This document shows positions 34,573-45,353 of a DNA stretch of 64,000 bases, piece by piece (position 1 is the stretch's first letter; each line of letters begins with the position of its first letter). A program made the translations under genes and the position numbers. This stretch comes from DATFQI01 sp963816955. GTDB lineage: Bacteria; Actinomycetota; Thermoleophilia; Solirubrobacterales; Solirubrobacteraceae. The stretch lies in contig CAWFME010000003.1 of the NCBI GenBank assembly GCA_963816955.1, positions 372,001 to 436,000 on the forward strand, written 5' to 3'. The notes beneath the pieces were generated by a model, which was not told the origin of the DNA, ran no database searches, and was given only the letters and a program-made list of their open reading frames with translations.

Positions 34573-37459
34573 CAGCGGCCCAGCTCCCGGCCGACCGCGC
34601 GCTCCCGAAGGCGCACGACCTCGGGCGTCAGTCGTCGCTGCTCACGGTGCAGGCGAGTGCGCAGAGCCAGCTCGCGCGACGCGATCGCAGCGAGCTGCTC
34701 GCACGCCAGGTCCGCGGCCTCGTGTGCCCGCTCGAGCGCCGCCGCATGACGCGCGCGGGCGCCCGCGCGGAACCACGCGGGGTGCTCGCGCTCGAGCGCG
34801 GTTCGTTCCTGCGTTGCCGTGGCCCGCTCCTGCTCCAGCTCGGACCGCCGCTCGGCGAGCTGCGCGAGCTCGGGCTCGGCGGAGGCGAGGTCGGTGGCCA
34901 TCGTCTGCCGGCGCGATCGCCCGAGCGACTCGACCAGGGCCCGCACCGGGTCCTGCCGGCCGGGCCCGGCGGGCGCGAACTCGTCCCGCTCGGACTCCGG
35001 CGAGTCGAGCACGTACAGGCGGTTGCTCTGGCGCCCGCGGCTCAGCGCCACGTAGCCGGCCTCGCGCGTGAGCTGATCGCCGACGAGCACGAACGTCCGG
35101 TCGCAGGTCATCCCCTGCGCCAGGTGGACGGTCATCGCGTAGCCGTGCATCAGCGAGCGGCCGCCATGCCTCGTCGGCTGCTCGAGGAACGCGCGCGGCA
35201 GCGAGACCCGCCGGCCACCGAGGTCGACGTCGAGCCGTCCCAGCTCCGGATCCACATCGGTGACGACGCCGCGGTCGCCGTTGACCACGCCGAGCCGGCG
35301 GTCGTTGCGCCGCACGAGCACCCGGTCGCCACGGGCGAACGCGACGTCACCGACGACGAGCTCCTGCTCGCCGAGCGCTCCCGCCGCGCGCATGAGCGCA
35401 TGCGCGCGGCCGTTGAGGTCGGCGACGTCGACCCGCCGCTGGGCGATCATCACCGAGCCGGCCGGGTCGCCCGACGCCCACCAGTCGGCGACCAGCGAGC
35501 GGCGCAGCGTGTCGACCCGCTCGCCGACGACGATCCGGTCCGCTCGGGCGTACGCTCGACGGCCGTGCGCGCGTCGCCGCGGCGCAGCGCCTGCAGCGCA
35601 TCGCGCTCCCACTCGGCGAGCTGGCGACGGTTCTCCTGCAGCTCGATCACCGGGACGCGCGACAACAGGCCACCGAACGCGCCGCCGGCGCCGATCGCCG
35701 GAAGCTGCCGGTCGTCGCCGCAGCAGCACCACCTTGGCGTTCGCCGTACGCGCGTGCTCGATCAGCGCGGCGAGCTCGCGCGTGGGAATCATCGCGGCCT
35801 CGTCGAGCACGAGCACCGCGCGCCGCCCGAGCACTCCGACCGGATGGCGGTCGAGGCGCTCGAGCAGCGCGGCCACGCTCGTGCTCGGGATGCCGGCGCC
35901 GTCCTCGAGCTCGCGGGCCGCGCGCCGGGCCAGCGCCGCGCCCAGCACCCGAGCGCCGCTGCGCTCCCACGCCTCGCGCGCCGCCGCGAGCGCATGCGTC
36001 TTGCCCGCCCCCGCCGGTCCGACGACGACCGCGAGGCCGGCGCCGTCCTCGGTGAGCCGCCGCACCATCTCGACCTGCTCCTCGGCGAGCGAGGGCCGGC
36101 GCCGCAGCGCCCGCTCGATCGCCTGTGGCCGGGCGACGCCCACGCCGGCCTCCTGGCGCTCCGACCGCGTGGTCGAGGATCCGCCGCTCGAGCGCCAGCA
36201 GCTCCGGCGTCGAGTAGGAGCGCTCGGCGCGCGCCGGCGGGATCAGCCGGCCGTCCGCACGCCGCAGCGGCTCGCGCGCCGTGCCCTCGGCGAGCACCAC
36301 GGCGCGCGGCGAGGCGAGGAAGTCGTCGGCCAGGCGCTCGATGTCGGCCGCCGACACCGACGCGTGCGCGGGCAGCCGCTCGCTCAACGCCTGCAGCACG
36401 TCGCGCCGGGTGAAGGTCGACCGATCGCGCGTCAGGCCGTCCGGCGCCGGCCGAGCTGCTCGAGGATCTGCTCGACCACGCCGCTCGTCGAGCGGACCTG
36501 ATCGCACGCGGCCGCCGAGCGCGCGGACCGACCTCGGGCGCGAGCCCGAGGGCCCGCGCCCGCTCGCGCCACTCCGGCACGAGCTGCTCGGGCCGGACGC
36601 GGTAGTCCTTGCCGCGGCGGGTCGCCAGCGTGGCGACCTGCGCCGCGGCCGCGCCCGAAGCGCCGCGGCGCTCGAGCTCGGCCTCGATATCCGCGCGCCG
36701 GCGGCTGAACGCCCGCAGCACCGGCGGCGGGATGCCGGCGATCTCGGCGATGCCGTTGCGCACCGGCGTCCACTCGACTCCGAGCTCGCGGGTGACGATG
36801 CTGCGCAGCCGCGCCTCGTAGAGGTAGCCGGCGGTCTTGGCGTGCGCGTAGATGCGCCGGGCATCGAGCGTCGACCAGCGCCCGTCGGCGCCGAGCGTGA
36901 GGTTGGCGACGAGCACGTGGGTGTGCAGCTGCGGGTCGCCGGCGCGTGAGGTGCGGTGCCGGAACGCGGCGGCGACGAGCCCGTTGCCGGCGATCGCGTG
37001 CACGCCCGCCGGTCCGCGGCGCGTCACGGCCGCATGGCGCTCCATGTAGCCCGAGCGCGTCCGCGACCGCCTCGGTCGTGCGCCTCGCTGGAGCGTCGAC
37101 GCGCAGCGCGATCGTCGCCGATCCCGAAGAGCACGCTGACGGACTTCGGCGCCGAGAACGTCAGATCGAACCCGGGCCGCCGGCGCGCGAGCACGCGTCC
37201 GAGCGGATCGCCGGTCGCCGGATGCTCACCGGCGAGAACCCGAAGCAGCGGCTCGTCGGCGACCTCGCCGCGCAGTCCCAGCGCCGCGGCGCCGGCGCCG
37301 ACCCAGCGCCCCGTCGGCCTCATGTCCGCCGAGGTAGTAGTCCTCGACGCCCGACGCCACGGCCTGCGCACGCGTTATCGACCCCTGCGCCTGGTCGAGG
37401 TAGTAGCCGGCCTGGCCGGTGGCGAGCTTGCCGAGCGAGAGCACGATCGTTCTGTGCAT
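34572..37459 (-). pseudogene. MobF relaxase-helicase (TrwC/TraA type), multiply frameshifted
   Basis: Conjugative relaxase that nicks oriT and unwinds the transferred strand. Pieces in order along the minus strand: MHRTIVLSLGKLATGQAGYY (start 37459), GRWVGAGAAALGLRGEV, FDLTFSAPKSVSVLFGIGD, the three-His metal site in DPQLHTHVLVAN, then the helicase with Walker A VVVGPAGAGKTHAL and Walker B AVLVLDEAAMIP, and the RecD-like end MHGYAMTVHLAQGMTCDRTF, TREAGYVALSRGRQSNRLYV. At least five frame changes (near 37310, 37060, 36450-36520, 36150, 35720 and 35545) separate them. All motifs survive, so either the sequence has indel errors or inactivation is recent. Confidence 0.85.
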
Positions 37460-37500
37460 CAGGCCGCCGAGAAGCCCGTTTGGGCAATCGGATTTCAACC

Positions 37501-37682
37501 GAAGTCCGAACCATGACAACAACGGACTTCCTAGCAATGGAGACCCAGATCCCGTAAGCCGACGATTTCCCGCCACCGACGCCACTCCGAGCCGCCCCAG
37601 GAGCCCCAGAGATCCGACCCCGAAACCAACCTCAACGACAACCCCAAAGACCTGGCACGCACTTGCACACTCTCCGTGTGCA
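37501..37682. repeat. Two inverted repeats upstream of the relaxase
   Basis: GAAGTCCG (37501-37508) and CGGACTTC (37523-37530) form perfect 8-bp arms; TGCACAC-TCTCC-GTGTGCA (37664-37682) is a second perfect hairpin. They are the only clear structures in the 370-base gene-free gap 37460-37830 in front of the MobF gene. An oriT or relaxase operator is inferred from position. Confidence 0.4.
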
Positions 37683-37830
37683 GGGCCTGGAGAGGTTCTG
37701 CATGGACGCGGTGGCGATGTCCGCGGGCGCCGTAGCCTCGGCGCGGCGGGCTGACTCTGCACTTGCCTGTCGCCGTTGTGGCTGACCGGAAGCGGTCATG
37801 TCGCCCGCCGTGCGACACGCGTATTGGAGT

Positions 37831-38213
37831 TCAGCTGGCCGTGGTCCGACGCGACACTGAGTCCTCCACGCGATCCGCCACCTCCGAGGCGTCCTGATGC
37901 TCCAAACCCGCACTACGGCCCATCCGGCCGCGGCGAGCGCTGCATCGTTGCGACGATCTCGCTCTACGTTCTGATCGAGCTTCATCCGCCACCAGGCCGC
38001 GTTGGCCTTCGGGAAGGTCGCATGCTCCGGGCAGCGGTGCCAGAAGCACCCGTCCACGAACACCACCACCTTCGCGCGAGGGAACACGACGTCCGCCCGG
38101 CACCGCAAGCCTGGGAGCGGCGCGACGTGCTTGCGGAAGCGCAACCCGCGTCGGTGCAGCACCGACCGAAGAGCCAGCTCTGGCGCAGTGTCGGCACCGC
38201 GATTGGCCACCAT
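37831..38213 (-). pseudogene. vsr: Very short patch repair endonuclease (Vsr), frameshifted near the end
   Basis: Vsr cuts T:G mismatches created when 5-methylcytosine deaminates and normally accompanies C5 methyltransferases. Present: TAPELALRSVLHRRGLRFRK, the catalytic Asp in CRADVVFPRAKVVVFVDGCF, WHRCPEHATFPKANAAWW and NVERDRRNDAALAAAGWAVV. The frame slips near 37908; the neighbouring frame gives the tail HQDASEVADRVEDSVSRR and a stop at 37831. It is divergent from the two methyltransferases, 170 bases away, as expected for its role. Confidence 0.85.
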
Positions 38214-38384
38214 GACGGCCGAGATGCGCCGACGATGGAGGCGGAGCTGGCGGAAGTGTTCCGAGAGACGCGGGATTCATCCGATTATCGTGGCCGATCT
38301 GCGTAGAGGCTGTGAAATCCGGGGCGCAACGCTCGATCACATCCGGGTCAGACCGTAGTTTGCTGGCCTCACGAATGACCGACC

Positions 38385-39655
38385 ATGCCCTCAAACAGGA
38401 CCCGTCGTGTCCGCCGCGCGACGCGAGCGATCCCCGTACCGCGCGTCAGGGAGCGTTTTCGCGTCGTCAATCGGCGGATCCAGCGTGCAGCGACGCTAAA
38501 GGCGGCTCCGTCGTCGTCTCGGACGTCGGGGCAGCCGACCATCTCCTGCCCGGCCAACCGCCGCGGACGTCGCCGAACAGGTCCTGCTGCGCTCTGAGTC
38601 TGCGCCGATCGCTTCCGCGGGCGCCGATGTTGGAGTCGTCGACCTCTTCTCCGGGCTGGGTGGCTTGTCCCTCGGATTCGCGGAAGCGGCGCGAGCCGTT
38701 GGTCGAAACGCCCGCTGCCTCGGCGTCGATTTCGACGCGGCGGCTATCGCGGCGTATCAGCGCAACATGCCACTCGGCCGCGGCATCCAAGCCGATATCG
38801 CCGACGTCTTCGACGGTCGCCTTCGTTCTCGGCCACCGCGAGCGAGAAAGCGCTTCGGGCTCTGGCTGGCGCGACCACGGTATTGCTCGGCGGGCCTCCA
38901 TGCCAAGGACACTCGGCCTTCAACAATCGCACGCGGCATGCGGACGAGCGCAACGCGCTCTACCTAACATGGTTCGGGCAGCGAAGTCCTCGAGCCCGAT
39001 CAGTCGTGATCGAGAACGTGCCCGGGGCGCTCGCGATCGTTCGGCAGTCGTGTCCAACGTTCGATGGCCGCCCTTGAGGCCCTCGGCTACTCGCTGTCTC
39101 ACGGAATCGGTGACATGGCGCAGATCGGCGTGCCCCAGCTCAGGCGCGGCTGATCGTGGTCGCCTCGCGCACGGCCGGGCCCCGACACTCGAAGCCTCGC
39201 GCCGCCCACCGGACCAGCGTTCGAACCGTGCGATGGGCGATCGAAGATCTCGTCGCGACGACCGCACGCTGCCGTTCGACATGCCGGCGCGTTCAGCTCC
39301 GCAAACGCGCGCACGGATGGATGTCCTGTTCGACCAGGATTCGTGGGAGCTCCCGGGCAGATACCGGCCGAAGTGCCATGCCCACGGTCAGCACAGCTAC
39401 AGCTCGATCTACGGACGCATGCGCTGGACGAACCAGCACAGACGATCACGACGGGCTTCTACAGCATGTGCATGGGCAGATATGTCCATCCGTCACAGCG
39501 GCGCACGATTACCGCGCATGAAGCCGCGCGGCTCCAGTTCCTTCCCGATTTCGTGGACTTCGAAGGCTGTCCAGCGAGGGGATCTGGCGCGCCTCATAGG
39601 TAATGCCGTACCGGTCAAGCTCGGGTACGTCCTTGGGTTGGAGCTCCTCGGATGA
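38385..39655 (+). pseudogene. DNA cytosine-5 methyltransferase 1 (multiply frameshifted)
   Basis: C5-MTase motifs appear in the right order but in different frames: motif I VVDLFSGLGGLSLGFAEAA, motif IV GGPPCQGHSAFNNRTRH (catalytic PCQ), motif VI VVIENVPGAL, motif VIII VPQLRR, the late DEPAQTITTGFYSMCMGRYV, RRTITAHEAARLQFLPDF, and motif X LIGNAVPVKLGYVLGLELL. At least five single-base slips are needed. ATG 38385 (MPSNRTRRVRRATRAIPVPR) is the likely start. The stop overlaps the next gene's ATG (ATGA), which shows the original operon. Closest in layout to M1 of LlaJI-like systems (inference). Confidence 0.82.
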
Positions 39656-40799
39656 GCGAGGCGACGTTGGCTCAATCGTCGTCGGCCTGTTCGCTGGCAT
39701 CGGAGGATTTCGAGCTAGGCTTCGCCCGGGCGGGACGCGGACGACGCTCGCCGTCGACAATCCGGCAGCGCCCAGGCCGTACTTCGCGCCCGCTTCCCAG
39801 ATGTCGCCTTGTGGATGACGTACGCAGGGTTGATCGGTTGCCTCAGCGACTGATGTGGTCTGCGCTGGCTTCCCGTGCCAGGATCTGAGTTCGGTAGGTA
39901 AGAAGGTCGGAATTGAGGGGGCTCGGTCAAGCCTGGTCGGCGAGGTCCTTCGCTTGCTTAAGAAGGAGCAGGTCCCCTGGCTTGTCTTCGAGAACGTGCC
40001 GTTCATCCTTCAGCTCGACCGAGGCGGGGCGATGCGGTTGATCACGACAGCTTCAAGAGCTCGGTTATCGCTGGGCCTATCGCGTACTCGATACCCAGGC
40101 CTTCGGCCTTCCGCAGCGCCGTCGGCGGTCGTACCTGGTCGCAGCAACATTCACGATCCGCGTGCCGTACTCCTGCCCGGCGATGTGCGGGGCTCCGCAG
40201 GTGCCAAGCGGCCCGCTTACGGGTTCTACTGGACCGAGGGCATGCGAGCACTCGGCTGGGCGGTCGACGCCGTGCCCCCAATAAAGGGCGGATCCTCGGT
40301 TGGCGTAGCCTCTCCGCCAGCGATTCTCATGCCGGACGGTGGAGTCGTCACACCGGACATCAGGGACGCAGAAAGGCTCCAAGGCTTCGACGCTGAGTGG
40401 ACCGTCCGGCCGAGAGCGTCGTCAAGCCGGGATTCCGTTGGCAAGCCGTCGGCAATGCGGTGTCCGTCGACGTCGTTGCTTGGATCGCGGCCGTCTCGCA
40501 GCACCGCACTATTCGACGACCCGGGCGACGCCCCGCCTCCGAATGGCGGTGGCCCTATGCCGCCTGGGTCGACGTCAACGGCAAAGTTCGGGCTTCGCGC
40601 GCCGGGACGTCCCCGCTCTGGCTTCCCGCGGCCCGCCCTCGTTGACTTCCTGGAGTACCCGACGAAGCCGCTGTCCGCACGGGCCGGCAGGATTTCTCAA
40701 GCGGACGCGGAAGGGCAACTTGCGCTTCCAGCCGGGCTTCCTCGAGGCCGTTCAAGCGCACCTGGACCGCCAACTGGGCCCGGAGCAATCGCGGCTTGA
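39652..40799 (+). pseudogene. DNA cytosine-5 methyltransferase 2 (multiply frameshifted)
   Basis: A second C5-MTase, distinct from the first. Motif I is split (VVGLFAGIGG / FELGFARAG), motif IV is AGFPCQDLSSVGKK, motif VI FENVPFILQL, motif VIII around FGLPQRRRRSYLVAA, TRD-like LPGDVRGSAGAKRPAYGFYW, then PAILMPDGGVVTPDIRDAER, LQGFDAEWT and motif X RWQAVGNAVSVDVVAWIA. A C-terminal extension (FLKRTRKGNLRFQPGFLEAV) follows. Three to four frame changes. Two C5-MTases in tandem are needed when the recognition site is asymmetric. Confidence 0.82.
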
Positions 40800-42348
40800 G
40801 CGCGAAGACCCTAAACGAGGCCATCGCACACGCCGGTGAGGTGCCTCGGAACGCCCGCAACAAGTGGAACCAGCACTACGAGGTGTTCGACGGAGATCTC
40901 GGAGCCAGACCGGAGTCGTGGGCAAGCTGCTCACTCAGGAGAAGCAGCTCGGGAATCGAATCGTCAAGGAGATGAGCGAGGCCAACCCTCGCTACATCGT
41001 CCTAAGCGCCGTTGTCGGCGGAGACGACGAGTGCGCCTCGCACGGGTCAAGGACACCCTCTCAAAAGCTAGGCGACCCCGCGGCCAGATGTGCCCTCATC
41101 GTCGAGTACGACGATGGTAGCGGCCTGTCACCCGACAGGAGCTCCAGGTGTATCAGCAGGATCCTGTCGTCGCGGAGCTCATCGGGCATCTACCCCGAGC
41201 TCACCCCAGTCGCAGTTACTCGGCCAGAGTCCTCGGGCGAGGCGGGTCCCGGCGACGCCAGCGGGACATCAGGCGGCGCGACGAAGCCGGTCGTCCTCGT
41301 GCCGATGGTGATCGATGACCGGATCAGACGGGCGATCCGGTTCAGCATCCTGACCACCTCGGCTGTCCTCCTGGTAGGACCCCCCGGTACCGGCAAGACG
41401 ACGCTCCTAATGGAGGTAATTGAGCAGATTCGTGCCGACCCCGCCGGGTTTGGATTTGAGCAAGCCATCCTGGATCCGATGACGGTGACGCCCGAGGAAA
41501 GCTGGACGGCACGGGAGCTGATCGGCGGCATGACGATCGCGGAGGACGAGGCGCTTCGCTTCCGCGAGGGCTACGTTCTCAGCGCGATCCGCGAAGGTCG
41601 ATGGCTCGTCATGGACGAGGCCAATCGAGCGGATTTGGACAAGATCTTCGGTGCGCTGCTGACGTGGTTGTCCGATCAAGAGGTCGATCTCGGCCCAGCC
41701 TCGACCGGACGCGAAGCGCCGAGCGTCCGCCTCGGCTGGACTCTGACGCCGCCTCGAAGATGGAGACCATCACCGAGACATATGAAACGACGATGGTGAA
41801 GAGGAGACGTCGAGATGCCCGTTCGCTACCTCGCCGGGCGTGAGTGGCGACTGCTCGGCACATACAACGCACTCGACGCGCAACGCGTCTTCCGCTTCGG
41901 CCAGGCTCTAGGTCGTCGGTTTATTCGTGTTCCTATCCCCCCAATCCGCCCGGACCTCTTCGTAGTCGCAGCAGAGCCACTCCTCGTGAAGCTCCCCGTC
42001 GGCGCACGAGAAGCGTATCCGGCCTGTACGCCGCGCACTTCGATGCGGAAGAGACACAGCTCGGTCCAGCGCTGTTCATGCGCATCCCGGACTACGTGTT
42101 GGTTGGCCTCGATGCGCTCGTCGACGCTGAGGAACCGAGGATAAGTCCGATGCCGCATTACGTCGAGGAACTCATCGCGGAGGCATACCTCGTCAACGTA
42201 GGAGCGTTCCTCGCGCGATACGACGAGGACACATTGGAGCAACTCGGTGAGCGGATAGTCACCGGTGGCACGTTGCCTGAGGCCGAGTGGCAATGGGTGT
42301 TGGAGCTCTCCGGCATCTGGGCTAGCGTCTGCAGGCGTAGCTCTCCCC
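40796..42348 (+). pseudogene. McrB-like AAA+ NTPase (restriction subunit R1), frameshifted
   Basis: Starts LSAKTLNEAIAHAGEVPRNA, RNKWNQHYEVFDG (TTG 40796 overlapping the MTase 2 stop), slips, then LLTQEKQLGNRIVKEMSEAN. The AAA core is AVLLVGPPGTGKTTLLMEVI (Walker A) and RWLVMDEANRADLDKIFGAL (Walker B), then in a new frame REWRLLGTYNALDAQRVFRF, GQALGRRFIRVPIPP (sensor/Arg region of McrB/MoxR-like ATPases), then PHYVEELIAEAYLVNVGAFL. The end is near 42330. McrB-type NTPases move DNA for a partner nuclease; R1 of LlaJI is such a protein (established knowledge). Confidence 0.75.
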
Positions 42349-43519
42349 ATGCCGCAAGACGGTCTTCGGGAGGTGCTGTCGGCTTGGAGTGGCCGGGGGG
42401 ACCTCCTCGCAACCCTTGCCGCAAGCCTCTCGGACGATCTCGCCGAGCGAACCTGGACCGCGCTCAGTGTCCGACGCCGTGCTCATCGCGTATTGCTCCA
42501 GTCGCTCACCCCGGCCCTCCGCCGATGGCCTCGAACACAGTACGCCTGGCTCGATGCGCTTCCTGCGGAGACCGTCCATCGCCGCGAGCGATCTCCCTCC
42601 GTTATCGCCGGGGTCGACTGGGTCGCGACCCGCATCCGGGCCGGATGGCCCCCAAGCGCGTTCGAGGTCCGAACTCGCGAGCGGACGCCGCACACGCTGC
42701 TGCTTTCGACGTTGCGGTGGACGCTTGACCGACTGGCCGAGGTTAGGGACGATGCGCTCCAGGTCGAACCCTCCGTCGTCGCGGCAGTGATGCCTCAGCT
42801 CGGCATAGGGTTGTCGCTCCTCGAACAGGAACCTATCGCCTCTGTCATTGGGGAACGCCCAGCCTTTGAGGACCTGCGCGCCGTATCCCGAGAGGGCAGG
42901 CCGTGGAACGTGGTCGCCGCAGTGGCGACAGAGGATCTGGCAGTCGAGACGTCACCTGAGCTCTGGGCGATGAGGCTTGTGGCGCCGGACCCAGATCTCC
43001 GCCCTACCTTGTTTCATCTCGGCGTCCTCGGGACGCTGCTTCTCTCCGCTCGCGAACTCGGCGGGTCGCTCATTGCCCGAACACCGTTGACAGGAATTTC
43101 ATCTCGGCCGGCCTACACGATTCAGGACCCGCAGGCGGGAATGGGACGCCTGGTTCGAGGCTGGCGGGGTTTGGTCGCGTTATGATCGCTCGTCTCCTTA
43201 CGTCGAGGCGACCGCGGCTTTGGCCGAAGCCGGCGTGCCGGATTAAGCCTGACCTAATGTTGGTCCGACCCGACGATGCAGCCCTCATCCTCGAGTGCAA
43301 ATACTCCGGTCGGATCGGGCGTGTCGGCCGAGCCGGTGTAACGCAGGCGATGGCATATGCGCTCGAGGCTCGTAGTCGCCTAGCGACCGCGTTGAGGCCT
43401 ACGTCGTCGCACCCGATGGCGTCGTGGCATCGGCAACCCAGGTGACGACGGAGGTGGGGTCGGTAGGCATCATTACTCCCGCGCACCTCAAGACGACGCT
43501 CGCGGCGTTCTGGGCGTAG
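42349..43519 (+). pseudogene. PD-(D/E)XK restriction subunit (McrC/R2-like), one frameshift
   Basis: First 260 codons are one frame (MPQDGLREVLSAWSGRGDLL to YTIQDPQAG). Near 43145 the frame slips, and the correct continuation (SRYDRSPYVEATAALAEAG) leads to the nuclease core IKPDLMLVRPDD...LILECKYSGRIG, the D...ExK metal site, then GVTQAMAYALEA. A further slip near 43390 restores a tail to a stop at 43519. The N-terminal half is unrelated to known folds by eye. Its position after the McrB-like gene matches the R2 nuclease of LlaJI-type systems. Confidence 0.72.
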
Positions 43520-43555
43520 TGCTCGCGCGAGAGTCGCGCGTCGCGCTGCCCACAC

Positions 43556-44691
43556 TCAACTCAGAACGTCAGTCATCACGTCGGCCAACTCGTCGACGGT
43601 GAGTTGCATGAGCTTGGTGGTCTTGAGTTCCTCACGTAGCGCAGCCAGAGTCTTTGTGCCGCTTCCCGTGAGCAATTCGCGAATCGCTAGCGCAGGCGGC
43701 CCTTCGCTCCAGGCCTTCGGTGTTGTCAACATGTCCTTCGCCAACAGACTCAGATCCGGATAGATCCGAGCTTCGAAATCCTCGCGTTCGTAGAAGTCAG
43801 CTAGATCGAGCACGAACACAAGTCGGTGGAGAAGGCGGTACGCCGGGAACTCGGGGGTCGTAGACCTTGAGGACTCGTCCGTCTGTGAGCACTCCCCATC
43901 TGACGCCCGAGAACGAAGAGTACTTCACCACTTGGGCGGCTTCCTTTGCGCCGAGTGGTGCGCCAAGCTTCTTTGCCTCGACACACGCGATGGCCTCCCC
44001 ATGACCTTCAGCACGTAATCGGCCACGTCGCCTGAGTCGACGGGCACGCCGTAGTCGACGTCACCAAAGCTCTGATACCCGAGAGACTCGAGCAGCTTGT
44101 TGATGAAATGCGCTCGAGTCGCGTCCTCGCTCAGGCCTGGCGACAAGTGGTCGTTGACGTAACCCTTGACCCGTTGTGCTGTGGCGAACACCTCGTCGGC
44201 TGCGGGGATGCCGCTCGCCGCGGTTGGAACCTCGAAGGCTTTGCCCTGCTGGACCTTCGAGCTTTCACGCCCCAGCTGCATGATGCGATCGAAGTCCTCC
44301 TTTGCGAGTCTCACGACGCCGCCTTGGAAGACTGCGTTCGGATTGTTCTTCACCGCCAGCGTGTCGGGCCACACTTTGGTAATCGATACGGGGTGGGCCC
44401 CTACCTCTGCCGTACTGAAAGTCACTCCCGACTTCCAGGTGCCTGGATACTTGGCCTCTCTGGAGTCGTCCACTCATGGGTCGCTGAGCCAAGTGTGGCG
44501 TGGCCGATGAAGGCGCGTTCGGGGGCGCCAACGAACGCCAGGATCTGATCGCCAGGTGCCAAGACCTTGCGGTTCTGGGTCTTCTCCCCGATACCCCAGA
44601 GCCCAACCTCAAGAAGATCAGCGGCTTGGACGCGCAGCGGAAATCCCTTCTTCGCCGCCGCGGTCGTGAAGTTGAAGAGGTAGAAGGCCAT
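43556..44691 (-). pseudogene. EVE-domain + HsdR_N-type nuclease (frameshifted)
   Basis: N-terminal PUA-like EVE domain, a reader of modified bases: MAFYLFNFTTAAAKKGFPLR, DQILAFVGAPERAFIGHATL and, after a slip, KYPGTWKSGVTFSTAEV. It is followed by FQGGVVRLAKEDFDRIMQLG, a linker, and the type I restriction R-protein N-terminal nuclease fold: DATRAHFINKLLESLGYQSF, DVDYGVPVDSGDVADYVLKV, then (shifted) ACVEAKKLGAPLGAKEAAQV with the ExK, RWGVLTDGRVLKVYD. The tail is FVLDLADFYEREDFEARIYP. Three slips are needed. It faces the R2-like gene tail to tail, 36 bases apart. A modification-dependent nuclease is inferred. Confidence 0.7.
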
Positions 44692-44771
44692 GGCCCAAAC
44701 CGTATCCGGCGTGAAGATGCATGACGGGCCGGTGACCAACTCCGCAGGAGGTGCCGCCGTGGCGTGTTCCT

Positions 44772-44791
44772 GGGCCGCTTTTGGGCCGCAT
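44772..44791 (+). repeat. GGGCCGC tandem repeat near second att copy
   Basis: Identical 20 bases to 15439-15458 in the same orientation, 95 bases before the tRNA-Thr copy at 44886. A shorter form (GGGCCGCTTTGGGC) lies after the third copy at 61682. A weak hairpin, ACTTCCCGC AAATA GCGGGAAAGT, is at 44857-44880. Confidence 0.5.
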
Positions 44792-44885
44792 CAGCCAGAA
44801 CCGCGAGTCCCTCGAGTCCGAAAAGTCCTGCAAATCGGCACCATGGCCTAACAGTCACTTCCCGCAAATAGCGGGAAAGTCGTGA

Positions 44886-44927
44886 ATGGTAAGGAAGGGG
44901 TCGCCGGTTCGAGTCCGGCAGAGGGCT
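44886..44927 (+). repeat. att core, middle copy
   Basis: 42 nt identical to the tRNA-Thr anticodon loop through discriminator base (15325-15366). It is not a tRNA: the 5' half is missing. The terminator hairpin that follows the other two copies is absent here. Likely the right end of the 15.4-44.9 kb element. Confidence 0.8.
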
Positions 44928-45353
44928 TCGGCTCTGCGGCGTGACTTGCGAGTGTCCGCCGCCGTTCACTCAAGAGGTCGCGTCCACTCCGCGTCCAAGT
45001 CGTGATCCGTTCCGATTTAGAGAAGGGGTCGCGGTTGTCGGCCGCTCGCGCGTCAACGGGTTTCTGCGGTTGCACTGGGCGAATCTTTCCAGGGCGAGGT
45101 AGGCCCCGGTCCTGATGAAGTCGCCCCGTGCCCGTCAGGTGCAGCCGGCCAAGCCGGACGGGAGCTCGCGGGGCACTTGACGTAGGCCGACGGAAGTCCG
45201 CCGTGGTGCCACTCGCTTCAACGTGCACATGCCGCAGACTGCGGCCCGCTCGCCGGGCGAGCAGGTGGATCGAGACAACGTCACGGCGGGCGGCGTCCGC
45301 ACGCCATGGATGTCGTGCCAGGGCGGCAAGAGCCGCGGCCGCCCTGCCGTCCA
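44928..45353. other. Gene-free junction
   Basis: About 425 bases between the middle tRNA-Thr copy and the catabolic gene cluster. Only short overlapping frames with no recognisable product; no transposase or integrase trace seen. Confidence 0.4.

Noticed and set aside
44886..44927. A second tRNA-Thr gene
   Set aside because: Only the 3' half is present; there is no D arm or 5' acceptor strand, so it is an att repeat. The same holds for 61567-61612.
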